From Bacillota bacterium (GTDB lineage: Bacteria > Bacillota > SHA-98 > UBA4971): a stretch of 64,000 nt of DNA. Shown here piece after piece: positions 8,267 to 17,278 of the stretch. The DNA lies in the NCBI GenBank assembly GCA_012842395.1, contig DUSX01000002.1:248001-312000 (forward strand), given 5' to 3'. Within the stretch, counting starts at the first letter, position 1, and each line of letters starts with the position of its first letter. The notes under the pieces are model-generated. The model made no database searches and was not told where the DNA came from. It worked only from the letters and a program-made list of their open reading frames with translations. The position numbers and the translations under genes are program-made.

Positions 8267-9382
8267 TTGATAGTCGGGGTCCCGAAAGAGATCAAGAATA
8301 ACGAGAACCGGGTGGCTATCGTGCCATCGGGAGTGATGGCGTTGTCGGACAGAGGCCACACGGTGCTGGTGCAGAAAGGGGCGGGGATGGGAAGCGGCAT
8401 ATCCGACGAGGACTATGCGCGCGCTGGCGCACGCATAGTGGACAACGTAGCTGATTTGTGGGCCGAGGCCGAGATGATTATGAAGATCAAGGAGCCGTTG
8501 CCGCCTGAGTACCCGCTCATGCGGCACGGTCAGGTGATGTTCACGTACTTCCACCTCGCGTCCGACGAGACTCTGACTAGAGCGGTGCTTGATTCCGGCA
8601 TAGTGGCTATCGCCTATGAGACGGTTCAACTTCCCGACGGCAGCCTTCCTCTCCTCTCTCCGATGAGCGAGGTCGCCGGCGCGATGGCGGCCGTTGTGGG
8701 GGCGAACTACCTCGCGGGTCCGAACGGCGGGCGGGGCGTGTTGATGGGCGGCATTCCAGGTGTGGAGCCGGCTCACGTGGTTGTCATCGGGGGAGGGACG
8801 GTCGGGACGAACGCTGCACTCATGGCTGCAGGGCTCGGTGCTCAGGTCACGGTGTTTGAGGTCTCCATCAGCCGCATGCGATACCTCTCCCACGTGTTGC
8901 CCAAGAACGTGAAGATACTGTATTCCAACAGGCATTCGATAGAGGCTGCGCTCGCCGACGCGGACCTCGTGATCGGGGCCGTCCTCATACCCGGGGCGAA
9001 GGCGCCGAAACTCGTCACGCGCGACATGATAAAGCTGATGAAGAAGGGCTCTGTCATCGTGGACGTGGCGGTGGATCAAGGAGGATGCATTGAGACTACC
9101 CACCCGACGACCCATGCCGAGCCCACGTACTTCGTGGACGGCGTGCTCCACTACGCGGTTGCGAATATGCCCGGCGCTTTCCCGAGGACATCGACGTTTG
9201 CCCTCACAAACGCGACTCTTCCGTACGCGATCAGGATCGCGGATCTCGGCGCGGAGGAGGCTATGAGACGTGATCCGGCTCTCAGGCTCGGTCTGAACGC
9301 CTACAAGGGCAAGCTGACGTGTAAAGGCGTGTCCGAGGCGTTCGGGATAGAGTATCATTCACCCGAGGAAGTGCTCGGCTAG
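8267..9382 (+). CDS. ald: Alanine dehydrogenase
   Basis: This is a 371-residue NAD-dependent alanine dehydrogenase, which interconverts L-alanine with pyruvate and ammonia. It has the canonical N-terminus IVGVPKEIKNNENRVA, the substrate-region lysine in MKIKEPLPPEY, the Rossmann motif VVIGGGTVGTNAA (about 170-182), VDVAVDQGGCIETTHPTTH (about 270-290) and the NMPGAFPRTST signature. The ATG at 8252 is in frame, but GGAGGTGG (8254-8261) lies inside that stretch and 5 bases before TTG 8267. TTG 8267 gives the normal family start, so it is preferred. A strong terminator follows at 9436. The enzyme serves alanine catabolism and nitrogen balance, a typical CodY-linked function. Confidence 0.95.
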   Translation: MIVGVPKEIKNNENRVAIVPSGVMALSDRGHTVLVQKGAGMGSGISDEDYARAGARIVDNVADLWAEAEMIMKIKEPLPPEYPLMRHGQVMFTYFHLASDETLTRAVLDSGIVAIAYETVQLPDGSLPLLSPMSEVAGAMAAVVGANYLAGPNGGRGVLMGGIPGVEPAHVVVIGGGTVGTNAALMAAGLGAQVTVFEVSISRMRYLSHVLPKNVKILYSNRHSIEAALADADLVIGAVLIPGAKAPKLVTRDMIKLMKKGSVIVDVAVDQGGCIETTHPTTHAEPTYFVDGVLHYAVANMPGAFPRTSTFALTNATLPYAIRIADLGAEEAMRRDPALRLGLNAYKGKLTCKGVSEAFGIEYHSPEEVLG

Positions 9383-9435
9383 GAAGCCCTCGGCTCAGAG
9401 TGAATCCTAACCAGAGCCGGGTGTGATGTTCCGAC

Positions 9436-9469
9436 CACGGCCGCGGATAGAAAACGGCCGTGTTTTTTT
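9436..9469 (+). terminator. Rho-independent terminator after ald
   Basis: An eight-base-pair stem, CACGGCCG (9436-9443) with CGGCCGTG (9455-9462), closes an 11-base loop and is followed by seven T residues. It separates ald from the arginine operon. Confidence 0.9.
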
Positions 9470-9478
9470 CGCTATGGG

Positions 9479-9508
9479 TTGCATAGATATGCATCAATGA
9501 TGTATAAT
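9479..9508 (+). promoter_or_regulatory. Sigma-A promoter of the arginine operon with overlapping AT-rich dyads
   Basis: TTGCAT (9479-9484), an 18-base spacer and a consensus TATAAT (9503-9508) lie 69 bases before argC and just after the ald terminator. The spacer contains ATATGCAT and a partly repeated GATGTATAAT, a small AT-rich island in GC-rich DNA. ArgR/AhrC operators are AT-rich dyads in this position, so arginine-dependent repression is plausible; the match to the ARG-box consensus is weak. Confidence 0.7.
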
Positions 9509-9576
9509 TACCACAACCCCTGCCCAAACCTGGCTAGCAAGGAAACCACGGGCAGGCGTGGCGGAGGGTGCACTTT

Positions 9577-10803
9577 ATGGTTCGAGTGGGAGTGGTCGGG
9601 GCGTCCGGTTATACCGGCGGGGAGCTTGTGAGGCTCCTCATTGGGCATAGGGAGGCGGCCCTCACAGTCCTCGCTTCTCGCGGAAGCGCCGGGAAAGCGG
9701 CTGCCGAGGTCTACCCGAACCTTCGTGGGTACGACCTTCCCCCTATCTCTGGCATCGCTGCGGACAGCCTCGCTCGCGACTGCGATGTGGTCTTCATCGC
9801 GGCGCCCGCGGGTGTGGCCGCATTGCTTGCGAAGGAGATCCTGACCGCACGCCCTTCGGTGAGGATCGTTGACCTCGGCGCGGATTTTCGGCTCAAGAGC
9901 CCGGCGTCGTATCAGGAGTGGTACGGCGTCCCTCACGAAGCCCCAGATCTTGTTGCGGAGGCTTCGTACGGTCTTCCAGAGCTTTACCGAGACGAGATAC
10001 GCAAGTCGAGGATCGTGGCGAATCCGGGATGCTACCCCACAGCCGCCTTGCTTGCGCTGGCCCCGCTTGTGAGCCGCGGCATCGTTGATTTGCGGAGCCT
10101 CATCATAGACGCGAAGTCCGGGGTGTCCGGTGCCGGAAGGACGCCGTCGCCGGGATACCATTTTCCAGAGTGTGAGGAGAACCTTCGCGCGTACGGAGTC
10201 CCGCGACACCGCCACACGCCCGAGATAGAACAAGAACTGCGGCGGCTCGCCATGCAGGGTCTGGGCCCTCGAGGTGAAGCCGGCTGCGGCACGGGGACGG
10301 CCGCCGGGGCACCCGGCAGGGCTGATACGGATGAGGACGGGATCACAGTCACGTTTACGCCGCATCTCGTTCCGATGAGCCGTGGGATCCTGGTGACGGC
10401 GTACGGCCTGCTTAAGACACCGGCGCCCGCCGTCGCCGTGAGAAGCGGTGCGTCGAACAAGACCGGTCTACCCGGATACGTGCCACGCGATGCGGCTCCT
10501 TGCCCGGAGACCACCGGCGAGGGCCCTCGTCCCGATGCACTTACCGCCCTGTACGAAGAGTTTTATGCCCACGAGAGGTTCGTGAGAGTGCTCCGCGGGA
10601 GTCTCCCCGAGACGAAGGCGGTCCGTGGGTCGAACTTCTGTGACATCGCAGTGAGAATCGACGTGAGGACCGGTCGGGTCGTCGTGTTCTCTGCCCTCGA
10701 CAACCTGGTGAAGGGGGCGGCCGGCCAGGCGATTCAGAACATGAACGTTCTGTTCGGGTTGGAGGAATCAACCGGCCTTGAGGCCCCTCCTGTCTGGCCG
10801 TGA
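9577..10803 (+). CDS. argC: N-acetyl-gamma-glutamyl-phosphate reductase
   Basis: ArgC reduces N-acetylglutamyl phosphate to the semialdehyde with NADPH, the third step of ornithine synthesis. Visible motifs are the Rossmann loop VGVVGASGYTGGELVRLL at the N-terminus, the catalytic cysteine in VANPGCYPTAA (about 150), SGVSGAGRTPSPGYHFPE (about 190) and LVPMSRGIL. At 408 residues it is about 60 longer than usual. The extra length lies in two low-complexity Gly/Ala/Pro insertions, at about 228-252 and 290-325. GGAGGG (9561-9566) supports ATG 9577 rather than the in-frame GTG 9568. It is the first gene of the argCJBDFGH operon. Confidence 0.95.
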   Translation: MVRVGVVGASGYTGGELVRLLIGHREAALTVLASRGSAGKAAAEVYPNLRGYDLPPISGIAADSLARDCDVVFIAAPAGVAALLAKEILTARPSVRIVDLGADFRLKSPASYQEWYGVPHEAPDLVAEASYGLPELYRDEIRKSRIVANPGCYPTAALLALAPLVSRGIVDLRSLIIDAKSGVSGAGRTPSPGYHFPECEENLRAYGVPRHRHTPEIEQELRRLAMQGLGPRGEAGCGTGTAAGAPGRADTDEDGITVTFTPHLVPMSRGILVTAYGLLKTPAPAVAVRSGASNKTGLPGYVPRDAAPCPETTGEGPRPDALTALYEEFYAHERFVRVLRGSLPETKAVRGSNFCDIAVRIDVRTGRVVVFSALDNLVKGAAGQAIQNMNVLFGLEESTGLEAPPVWP

Positions 10804-10859
10804 GAGGCCGTGAGAGGCAGTATTCAAGACGCGAGGCTGAAGGGAAGGGAGCGTGCGGC

Positions 10860-12119
10860 ATGATTTCAGTGGAAGCAGCGGCTATCGAACCAGCGGGCGC
10901 GACCGATTCGACCTGGCGAGAGATTCCTGGCGGGGTTACCGCTCCTCTGGGGTTCCGCGCTGCCGGGCTGCACTGCGGGATAAAGCGAGCGCGTCCTGAT
11001 CTCGCCCTCATCCTCTCGGACGTGCCAGCGGCATGTGCGGCGGTGTTTACCACTAACAGGGTGAAGGCCGCGCCGGTCTTGGTCAGCATGGAGCACGTCA
11101 GGTCCGGAAAGTGCAGGGCTGCTGTGGTGGCGAGCGGCAACGCGAACGCATGCACTGGCCCGAAGGGCCTCGAGGACGCGCGGACCATGGCGAACGTAAC
11201 AGGAGAGGTCCTGGGGATCCCGCCGGACGAAGTCATTGTCGCGTCGACGGGCGTCATAGGGGTCCCTATGCCCATCGAGAAGGTGTGCGAGGGAATCCGC
11301 CTCGCCGCCGGAGCGCTTGACCCGGGACCAACGGGCGGCGCGGCCGCCGCTGAGGCTATCCTCACCACGGATCGCACTCTGAAGGAGGTAGCCGTGGAGG
11401 GGGATGTGGGTGGACATAGGGTGCGGATAGGGGGTATAGCCAAAGGCTCGGGGATGATCCACCCCAACATGGCCACTATGTTGGCGTTCGTGACGACGGA
11501 TGCCGCGATAACCCCCGGCATGTTGCGCCGAGCTCTCGCGCGCTCGGTGGAGAGATCGTTCAACATGATCACGATCGATGGCGATACGAGCACCAACGAT
11601 ATGGCCGTGGCGTTTGCAAACGGGACGGCCGGGAATCCCACGGTTGCGTCGGAGGACGCCTCCTTCGACGCGTTCTCGAAAGGGCTCGATCACGTGACGG
11701 GAACGCTCGCCCGCATGATAGTGCAGGACGGCGAGGGCGCAACCCGCATCATAAAGGTGGAAGTCCGGGGCGGGAAGACGGAGTGGGATGCACGGCGCAT
11801 AGCAAGGACCATCGCTTCATCGAACCTAGTGAAAACCGCGGTATTTGGCGCCGATCCTAACTGGGGCAGGGTGCTGGCGGCGGCAGGGCGCGCGGGGGTG
11901 GAGTTCGATGCGGACCTCGTGGACGTGTTCATCGGCGATGTGCTCGTTGCGCGGTCCGGCGCGGCGGTGGAGTTCGACGAGGGGCGCGCGAGGGACGCAA
12001 TGGCCCGCAAGGAAGTCCTCATCGTTGTTGACCTGCACGCAGGCGCCGAAAGCGCGTGCGCGTATACCTGCGACTTGACATACGAGTACGTGCGTATCAA
12101 CGCAAGCTACAGGAGTTGA
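10860..12119 (+). CDS. argJ: Bifunctional glutamate N-acetyltransferase / ornithine acetyltransferase
   Basis: ArgJ recycles the acetyl group from N-acetylornithine to glutamate, and in the bifunctional form also uses acetyl-CoA. The 419-residue precursor should cleave itself before Thr206 in KGSGMIHPNMATMLAF, giving the alpha and beta chains. Other hallmarks are GFRAAGLHCGIK, the oxyanion-type VASTGVIGVPMP, TIDGDTSTNDM, FGADPNWGR and the C-terminal YTCDLTYEYVRINASYRS. AAGGGAAGGGAG (10840-10851) supports ATG 10860. There is no separate argA or argE in the window, so this enzyme makes the operon a cyclic pathway. It lies 56 bases after argC. Confidence 0.95.
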   Translation: MISVEAAAIEPAGATDSTWREIPGGVTAPLGFRAAGLHCGIKRARPDLALILSDVPAACAAVFTTNRVKAAPVLVSMEHVRSGKCRAAVVASGNANACTGPKGLEDARTMANVTGEVLGIPPDEVIVASTGVIGVPMPIEKVCEGIRLAAGALDPGPTGGAAAAEAILTTDRTLKEVAVEGDVGGHRVRIGGIAKGSGMIHPNMATMLAFVTTDAAITPGMLRRALARSVERSFNMITIDGDTSTNDMAVAFANGTAGNPTVASEDASFDAFSKGLDHVTGTLARMIVQDGEGATRIIKVEVRGGKTEWDARRIARTIASSNLVKTAVFGADPNWGRVLAAAGRAGVEFDADLVDVFIGDVLVARSGAAVEFDEGRARDAMARKEVLIVVDLHAGAESACAYTCDLTYEYVRINASYRS

Positions 12120-12132
12120 GGAGGTGAGACCG

Positions 12133-13092
12133 ATGGACTTTCACAGCGCGATGGCTGGCGCGTCCGTCCCGTCCGTGACACGAGGCCTTTCCGGCGCGGA
12201 CAAGGCGCAGGTCATCGTGGAAGCTCTGCCCTACATACGTACGTTTTTCGGAAAGACGGTGGTCATCAAATACGGCGGTGCTGCGATGACTGACGCGACC
12301 CTCAAGGAAATGGTGGCTCTAGACATAGTCCTTCTAAGGTATATCGGCATGAACCCAGTGATCGTACACGGCGGCGGCAAGGAGATCACCGACGTCATGA
12401 GACGCCTGGGCAAAGAGCCCGTCTTCGTGAACGGCCTGCGGGTCACGGATGGCGAGACGGCCGAGATAGCCGAGATGGTCCTAACTGGCAGGATCAATCA
12501 GGATATCGTCACCTTGATAAACCGGGGCGGCGGCAAGGCACTCGGGCTTTCCGGGAAGGACGCGAACCTGGTCGTGGCGCGGCGGATGGGCACGGAGGTC
12601 TGCGGCGAGACCCACGTCGATCTTGGATATGTTGGGAGCGTGACCTCAATCAATACCGAGATCATCGATGTGGTGTGCCGCGAGGGCTTCGTGCCTGTGA
12701 TATCCCCCGTGGCGTGTGACGACGATGGGGCCACACTCAACATAAACGCCGACCATCTGGCCGGTCACCTCGCTGGGGCGCTCGGCGCGTTTAAGCTCGT
12801 GGTCCTCACCGATGTGGAGGGGATCTTTGCGGATCCAAGCGACCCCAGCTCGCTGCTGCCACAGGTGACCGTGGCCGAGGCAAAGGACATGATCGCCAAG
12901 GGACGCATCGCGTCTGGCATGATCCCTAAAGTGGACGCCTGTGTCACCGCCCTCGAGAGAGGGGTGCCGAGGACCCACATTATCGACGGCAGAAAGCCTC
13001 ACTCGCTCCTGCTGGAGATGTTCACCAATGAGGGCATCGGCACGATGATCATCGGGGGACAGGGATGGCTGCCTGAAGGGGCGGGGCGATGA
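12133..13092 (+). CDS. argB: Acetylglutamate kinase
   Basis: ArgB phosphorylates N-acetylglutamate with ATP. The amino-acid-kinase fold shows VVIKYGGAAM (phosphate-binding lysine and glycines), IVHGGGKEITDVM, LGLSGKDANLVVARR, LNINADHLAGHLAGALGAFKLVVLTDVEGI (nucleotide region) and GGMI-type SGMIPKVDAC. GAGGAGGTGA (12118-12127) lies 5 bases before ATG 12133, which is preferred over the GTG at 12124 that overlaps it. At 319 residues it has a short N-terminal extension typical of arginine-sensitive hexameric enzymes, so feedback inhibition is possible but not shown. It is 13 bases downstream of argJ. Confidence 0.95.
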   Translation: MDFHSAMAGASVPSVTRGLSGADKAQVIVEALPYIRTFFGKTVVIKYGGAAMTDATLKEMVALDIVLLRYIGMNPVIVHGGGKEITDVMRRLGKEPVFVNGLRVTDGETAEIAEMVLTGRINQDIVTLINRGGGKALGLSGKDANLVVARRMGTEVCGETHVDLGYVGSVTSINTEIIDVVCREGFVPVISPVACDDDGATLNINADHLAGHLAGALGAFKLVVLTDVEGIFADPSDPSSLLPQVTVAEAKDMIAKGRIASGMIPKVDACVTALERGVPRTHIIDGRKPHSLLLEMFTNEGIGTMIIGGQGWLPEGAGR

Positions 13093-13269
13093 ACCCCCCG
13101 GGCGTCTCCCCCACCACGCACGAAGGCTCGCGTCCGCTCCAGGGCGGAAATGGTCGGCTTGCGAGATTCGGCTGGCAGGGAAGGGATCCGTCCCGATGTC
13201 AGGCGGCGACATACGGTCGGTAGCGTTTGAACGCTGCACGGCATCGCTGGAGGCAGGGAGGGATTACGC

Positions 13270-14556
13270 ATGGCAGAAACTGGCGTCAAAGAGCGCCGCG
13301 CCGCACCGCGCGACGGGAACACGCCAAGCGGACGTCTGGCGACCGAAAGCATCGCGGAGCTTGCGCGCATGTATCTGATGAACACGTATTCGAGGGCCCC
13401 CGTGGCCCCCGTGCGTGGCTCCGGAGTGCGCATCTGGGACGCTGACGGCAGGGAGTATCTGGACTTTCTCGGCGGGATCGCGGTGTGCGCGCTAGGTCAC
13501 TCCCACCCCGCCGTGGTCTCGGCCATTCAAAAACAAGCCGCCACGCTGCTTCATTGCTCCAATCTGTATCTCGTCGAGCGGCAGGCCCTCCTTGCGAAGG
13601 CGCTCCTGGAGGGAACGCCGTTCGGAAAGGCATTCTTCTGCAACAGCGGGGCGGAGGCCAATGAGGCGGCGATCAAAATCGCCCGAAAATACGCCAGGGT
13701 CGTGCGGCGGGAGCAAGGCCGATACGAGATCATCACCGCGCTCAACTCCTTTCACGGGCGTACCCTGGCGACGGTCACGGCGACCGGCCAGCCCAAGTAC
13801 CGGAAGGATTTCGAGCCCTTGCCGCCCGGGTTCAGGTACGTGCCGTTCAACGATGTTCCTGCCCTCGAGGCGGCCGTTGGCGAGCAGACCGCTGCGGTGC
13901 TTCTCGAGGCGGTCCAGGGCGAGGGCGGGGTCCACGTGGCAGACGAGGCTTACTTGAAGCGTGCGAGAGAGCTCTGCGACGAACGCGGCGCCCTCCTCAT
14001 AATCGACGAGGTTCAGACGGGCATGGGGCGCACCGGGAGGATGTTCGCGTTCGAGCACTACGGGATCGAGCCCGATGCCGTGACGCTTGCCAAGGCCCTC
14101 GGCGGGGGGGTCCCCATAGGAGCGCTGCTCGCGAAGGACGAAGTCGCGGCGGCGTTCACTCCCGGCACGCACGCGTCTACGTTCGGTGGGAACCCTCTGG
14201 CGTGTGCAGCGGCTCTCGCGGTCGTGGAGACCATCAGGAACGAGCGCCTCGCTGAGCGGGCTACGGAAATGGGGGCCTACTTCGCCAAAGCCCTGATGAC
14301 CCTCGCACGCAGATTCCCGCAGGTGGCCGAGGTGAGAGGCAAGGGCCTGATGATCGGCCTCGAGCTCAGGCCATCCGGGTGCCGTAGCGACGCACCGGCG
14401 CGCGCCGTGGCCGCGGCATGTCTTGAGGCGGGGCTGCTCATAAACGCGGTGAGCGACACAACCCTCCGGTTCTTGCCGGCGCTCGTGGTGAGCAAGGCGG
14501 ACATCGACGAGGCGGTAGGCATTCTGGAGCGAGTGATGGAGGATGTGCTCGGCTGA
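13270..14556 (+). CDS. argD: Acetylornithine aminotransferase
   Basis: This class-III PLP aminotransferase (428 residues) converts N-acetylglutamate semialdehyde to N-acetylornithine. The PLP lysine is Lys275 in TLAKALGGG. Further hallmarks are FFCNSGAEANEAAIKIARK (phosphate binding), NSFHGRTLATVTATGQ, IIDEVQTGMGRTG (Asp holding the pyridine ring) and HASTFGGNPLACAAAL. GGAGGG sits about 9 bases before ATG 13270. The first 30 or so residues precede the normal family start and are probably disordered. A 177-base gap after argB holds no gene. Confidence 0.93.
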   Translation: MAETGVKERRAAPRDGNTPSGRLATESIAELARMYLMNTYSRAPVAPVRGSGVRIWDADGREYLDFLGGIAVCALGHSHPAVVSAIQKQAATLLHCSNLYLVERQALLAKALLEGTPFGKAFFCNSGAEANEAAIKIARKYARVVRREQGRYEIITALNSFHGRTLATVTATGQPKYRKDFEPLPPGFRYVPFNDVPALEAAVGEQTAAVLLEAVQGEGGVHVADEAYLKRARELCDERGALLIIDEVQTGMGRTGRMFAFEHYGIEPDAVTLAKALGGGVPIGALLAKDEVAAAFTPGTHASTFGGNPLACAAALAVVETIRNERLAERATEMGAYFAKALMTLARRFPQVAEVRGKGLMIGLELRPSGCRSDAPARAVAAACLEAGLLINAVSDTTLRFLPALVVSKADIDEAVGILERVMEDVLG

Positions 14557-14811
14557 TGCTGATCCCTTCTCGCGATGTCAATGAGCCTTGTCACGTGAGT
14601 GCCGGCGGGCGCGACATGCGAGGTTGGTCGATTTTGTGCGCTGGCGCGGGCTGGGAGGTGAGGGCTAGGGACACGTGAGCGCCGTCCTCCTCGGTGTGCT
14701 GGCAGATCGAGGCCGGGAAGGAGTTTCTACCCGATCCTTGAATATATGTCGGTGCGCCGCGAGATACAAATGGCGGACGCACGGCTGGGATAGCACTTCA
14801 CGAAAAGGACG

Positions 14812-15819
14812 GTGTTCAGCGTGACGGAGACACGGGATTACCTTCAGGACGAAGTCGCCCTCGGGATGAGGGGCAGGAGCCTCCTATCCATCCACGATCT
14901 CTCCGTGGCTGAGGTCGAGAAGATCTTCGAAGTCTCGGCGAGGCTGAAGGAGGAGACGAAGGCCGGGGTTGAGCACCATCTGCTGCGGGGGAAGACCCTC
15001 GCGATGATATTCACCAAGCCCTCCACACGCACAAGGGTTTCGTTCGAAGTTGCCATGTGGCAGCTGGGAGGGTACGGGCTCTTCCTCAGCGCGCAGGAGC
15101 TGCAGCTCCGGAGAGGGGAGACCATCGCTGACACGGCGCGCGTGCTTTCGCGCTACGTGGACGGCATCATGATACGAACGTTCGATCACAGGGATGTCGA
15201 GGACCTTGCCAGGTACGGCACGGTGCCTGTGATAAACGGCCTGACAGATCTCTTACATCCCTGCCAGGTTCTAGCTGACTACTTTACCGTGTACGAAAAG
15301 AAAGGCAGGACGAAGGGCCTGAAGATGGTGTACGTGGGGGACGGCAACAACGTCGCGCACAGCCTCATGTTCGGCGGCGCGAAGGTCGGCATGAACGTCA
15401 CGGTGGCGTGCCCGCCGGGATACGAGCCCCTGTCTCACATCGTCGAGCTCGCCCGGGAGGACGCCAGGGCCACTGGCGCCACTATCGAGGTGACGCACGA
15501 TCCTGTGGACGCCGTGAGGGGCGCTGACGTGATATACACTGATGTGTGGGCGAGCATGGGGCAGGAAGCCGAGCACGAGAAGAAGGCGCAAGCGCTCGCG
15601 GGGTTCCAGGTGAACGAGGCGCTCGTCAAGGCGGCAGGCAAGGAGGACGTCATGGTGATGCACTGCCTCCCCGCGCACCGGGGCGAGGAGATCACCGACG
15701 AGGTGATGGACGGCCCTCATTCGGTGGTGTTTGACGAGGCCGAAAACCGGCTCCACGTTCAGAAGGCCATCCTTGTCCTGCTGATGCAAGGGAGGAAGGC
15801 CGGTGAAAGCGGCTTGTAA
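14812..15819 (+). CDS. argF: Ornithine carbamoyltransferase
   Basis: This 335-residue enzyme makes citrulline from ornithine and carbamoyl phosphate. It has the carbamoyl-phosphate loop STRTRVSF, the second-domain [14 protein letters not shown], and the ornithine-binding cysteine loop [15 protein letters not shown]. These mark ornithine rather than aspartate carbamoyltransferase. The start is GTG 14812 or GTG 14821; AAAAGGA (14803-14809) fits the second better by spacing. A 255-base gap separates it from argD, so an internal promoter is possible, though no good hexamer pair was seen. Carbamoyl-phosphate synthase genes are absent from the window. Confidence 0.95.
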   Translation: MFSVTETRDYLQDEVALGMRGRSLLSIHDLSVAEVEKIFEVSARLKEETKAGVEHHLLRGKTLAMIFTKPSTRTRVSFEVAMWQLGGYGLFLSAQELQLRRGETIADTARVLSRYVDGIMIRTFDHRDVEDLARYGTVPVINGLTDLLHPCQVLADYFTVYEKKGRTKGLKMVYVGDGNNVAHSLMFGGAKVGMNVTVACPPGYEPLSHIVELAREDARATGATIEVTHDPVDAVRGADVIYTDVWASMGQEAEHEKKAQALAGFQVNEALVKAAGKEDVMVMHCLPAHRGEEITDEVMDGPHSVVFDEAENRLHVQKAILVLLMQGRKAGESGL

Positions 15820-17101
15820 ATCAGCTCGTAAGGTTGTGCTGGCTTATTCGGGGGGCCTGGACACATCCGTGGCCATCCGGTGGATCAGCGAGCGTTACTC
15901 GGCGGAGGTCATCGCCGTCGCGGTCGACGTCGGCGCCAAGAAAGACCTGGATTTCATCAAGGAAAAGGCCCTCAAGGTAGGGGCGTCTCGTTCGTACGTG
16001 GTGGATGCGCGGCGGGAGTTCTTGGAGGACTATGCGTTCAAGAGCCTCAAGGCCAACGGGCTGTATGAGGGCAAGTACCCCTTGAGCGCCGCGCTTTCCA
16101 GGCCCCTCATAGCAAAGATCCTGGTGGACATAGCGCGTGCTGAGGGCGCGGACGCCGTCGCCCACGGGTGCACCGGGAAGGGCAATGACCAGGTACGGTT
16201 CGACGTGTCCATAGCCGCGCTCGCCCCTGACCTACGGGTCATAGCCCCGGTGCGCGAGTGGCCCATGTCACGCGAAGACGAGATAGAGTACGCGAAGGAG
16301 CACGGCATACCCGTCCCCGTGACGTCAGCAAGCCCTTACAGCATAGACGAGAACCTCTGGGGCAGGAGCATAGAGTGCGGCGTTCTCGAGGACCCGTGGT
16401 GCGAGCCTCCGGAGGACGCCTTCATTTGGACGTCCGGGCCGGACCAGTGCCCAGATAGCCCCACTTATGTCGAGATCGGGTTTGAGGCCGGCGTTCCGGT
16501 GAGCCTTGACGGCGTAGAGATGGACCCGGTGGAGATAGTCACCCGACTGAACATGCTCTGCGGTGCGTGCGGGGTGGGCAGGATAGACCAGGTGGAGAAC
16601 AGGCTCGTGGGCATCAAGTCCAGGGAGGTCTACGAGGCCCCGGCGGCTGTCGCGCTCATCGCGGCCCATAAAGACCTGGAGAGCCTGACGCTCCCGCGGG
16701 AGACGTATCACATGAAACAGCTCATAGACCAGAAGTACGCTGAGATGGCCTACTTCGGTTTGTGGTTCTCGCCGCTCCGCGAGGCCCTTGATGCGTTCAT
16801 AGAAAAGACCCAGGAGACGGTGACGGGCGTCGTTCGCCTGCGGCTGTTCAAAGGTTCGGTGGCCGTGGCTGGACGGAAGTCGCCGCATTCTCTCTACGAC
16901 CACGCGCTCGCCACGTACGACAAGGACGACGCCTTCAACCACGCTGCGTCCGAGGGCTTCATCCAGATCTTCGGGCTTCCCACGGTCGTCGCCGCGAGGG
17001 CGAGGATGCGCGCAGCGGGTGCCGCGGAAGCCCTTTCGCCGGCTGCGGCGACGTCCGCGGCTGTCTCGGCCGCGACCGCGGGGCGTCGCGTCGCGCCGTG
17101 A
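15803..17101 (+). CDS. argG: Argininosuccinate synthase
   Basis: ArgG condenses citrulline and aspartate using ATP. The ATP pyrophosphatase loop is [15 protein letters not shown] near residue 15. [14 protein letters not shown], the [12 protein letters not shown] segment and YEAPAA follow the family order. The GTG start overlaps the last 17 bases of argF and is preceded by GGGAGGAAGG inside that gene, so translation is coupled. At 432 residues it has about 30 extra Ala-rich residues at the C-terminus ([16 protein letters not shown]), probably unstructured. Confidence 0.95.
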   Translation: MKAACKSARKVVLAYSGGLDTSVAIRWISERYSAEVIAVAVDVGAKKDLDFIKEKALKVGASRSYVVDARREFLEDYAFKSLKANGLYEGKYPLSAALSRPLIAKILVDIARAEGADAVAHGCTGKGNDQVRFDVSIAALAPDLRVIAPVREWPMSREDEIEYAKEHGIPVPVTSASPYSIDENLWGRSIECGVLEDPWCEPPEDAFIWTSGPDQCPDSPTYVEIGFEAGVPVSLDGVEMDPVEIVTRLNMLCGACGVGRIDQVENRLVGIKSREVYEAPAAVALIAAHKDLESLTLPRETYHMKQLIDQKYAEMAYFGLWFSPLREALDAFIEKTQETVTGVVRLRLFKGSVAVAGRKSPHSLYDHALATYDKDDAFNHAASEGFIQIFGLPTVVAARARMRAAGAAEALSPAAATSAAVSAATAGRRVAP

Positions 17102-17278
17102 CGGCTGACTTGGCCGGAAAGAGGATTCAGAAGGGTTGCGGAAGGGCGACGCCCTGTGGGTGGCGGGATCATGTCCCCGACGAGCCACGAGCCGGGCGCG
17201 CGGTTCTCGGCGGCGCACGGCTCGTGGTCTTGGTCTTTGGGGAGGGCGGGCCCGGGAAGGGGAGCGGAGGCGAGGCCG

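Noticed and set aside
7847-9358. A 503-codon open frame on the minus strand opposite ald
   Set aside because: It is antisense to a clear alanine dehydrogenase, is rich in His and Arg as expected for a shadow frame in GC-rich DNA, and has no known domain or ribosome site.
14735-14780. TTGAATATATG as a promoter or ARG box before argF
   Set aside because: The only candidate -10 is 21 bases away and the dyad is poor; kept only as a possibility in the argF entry.
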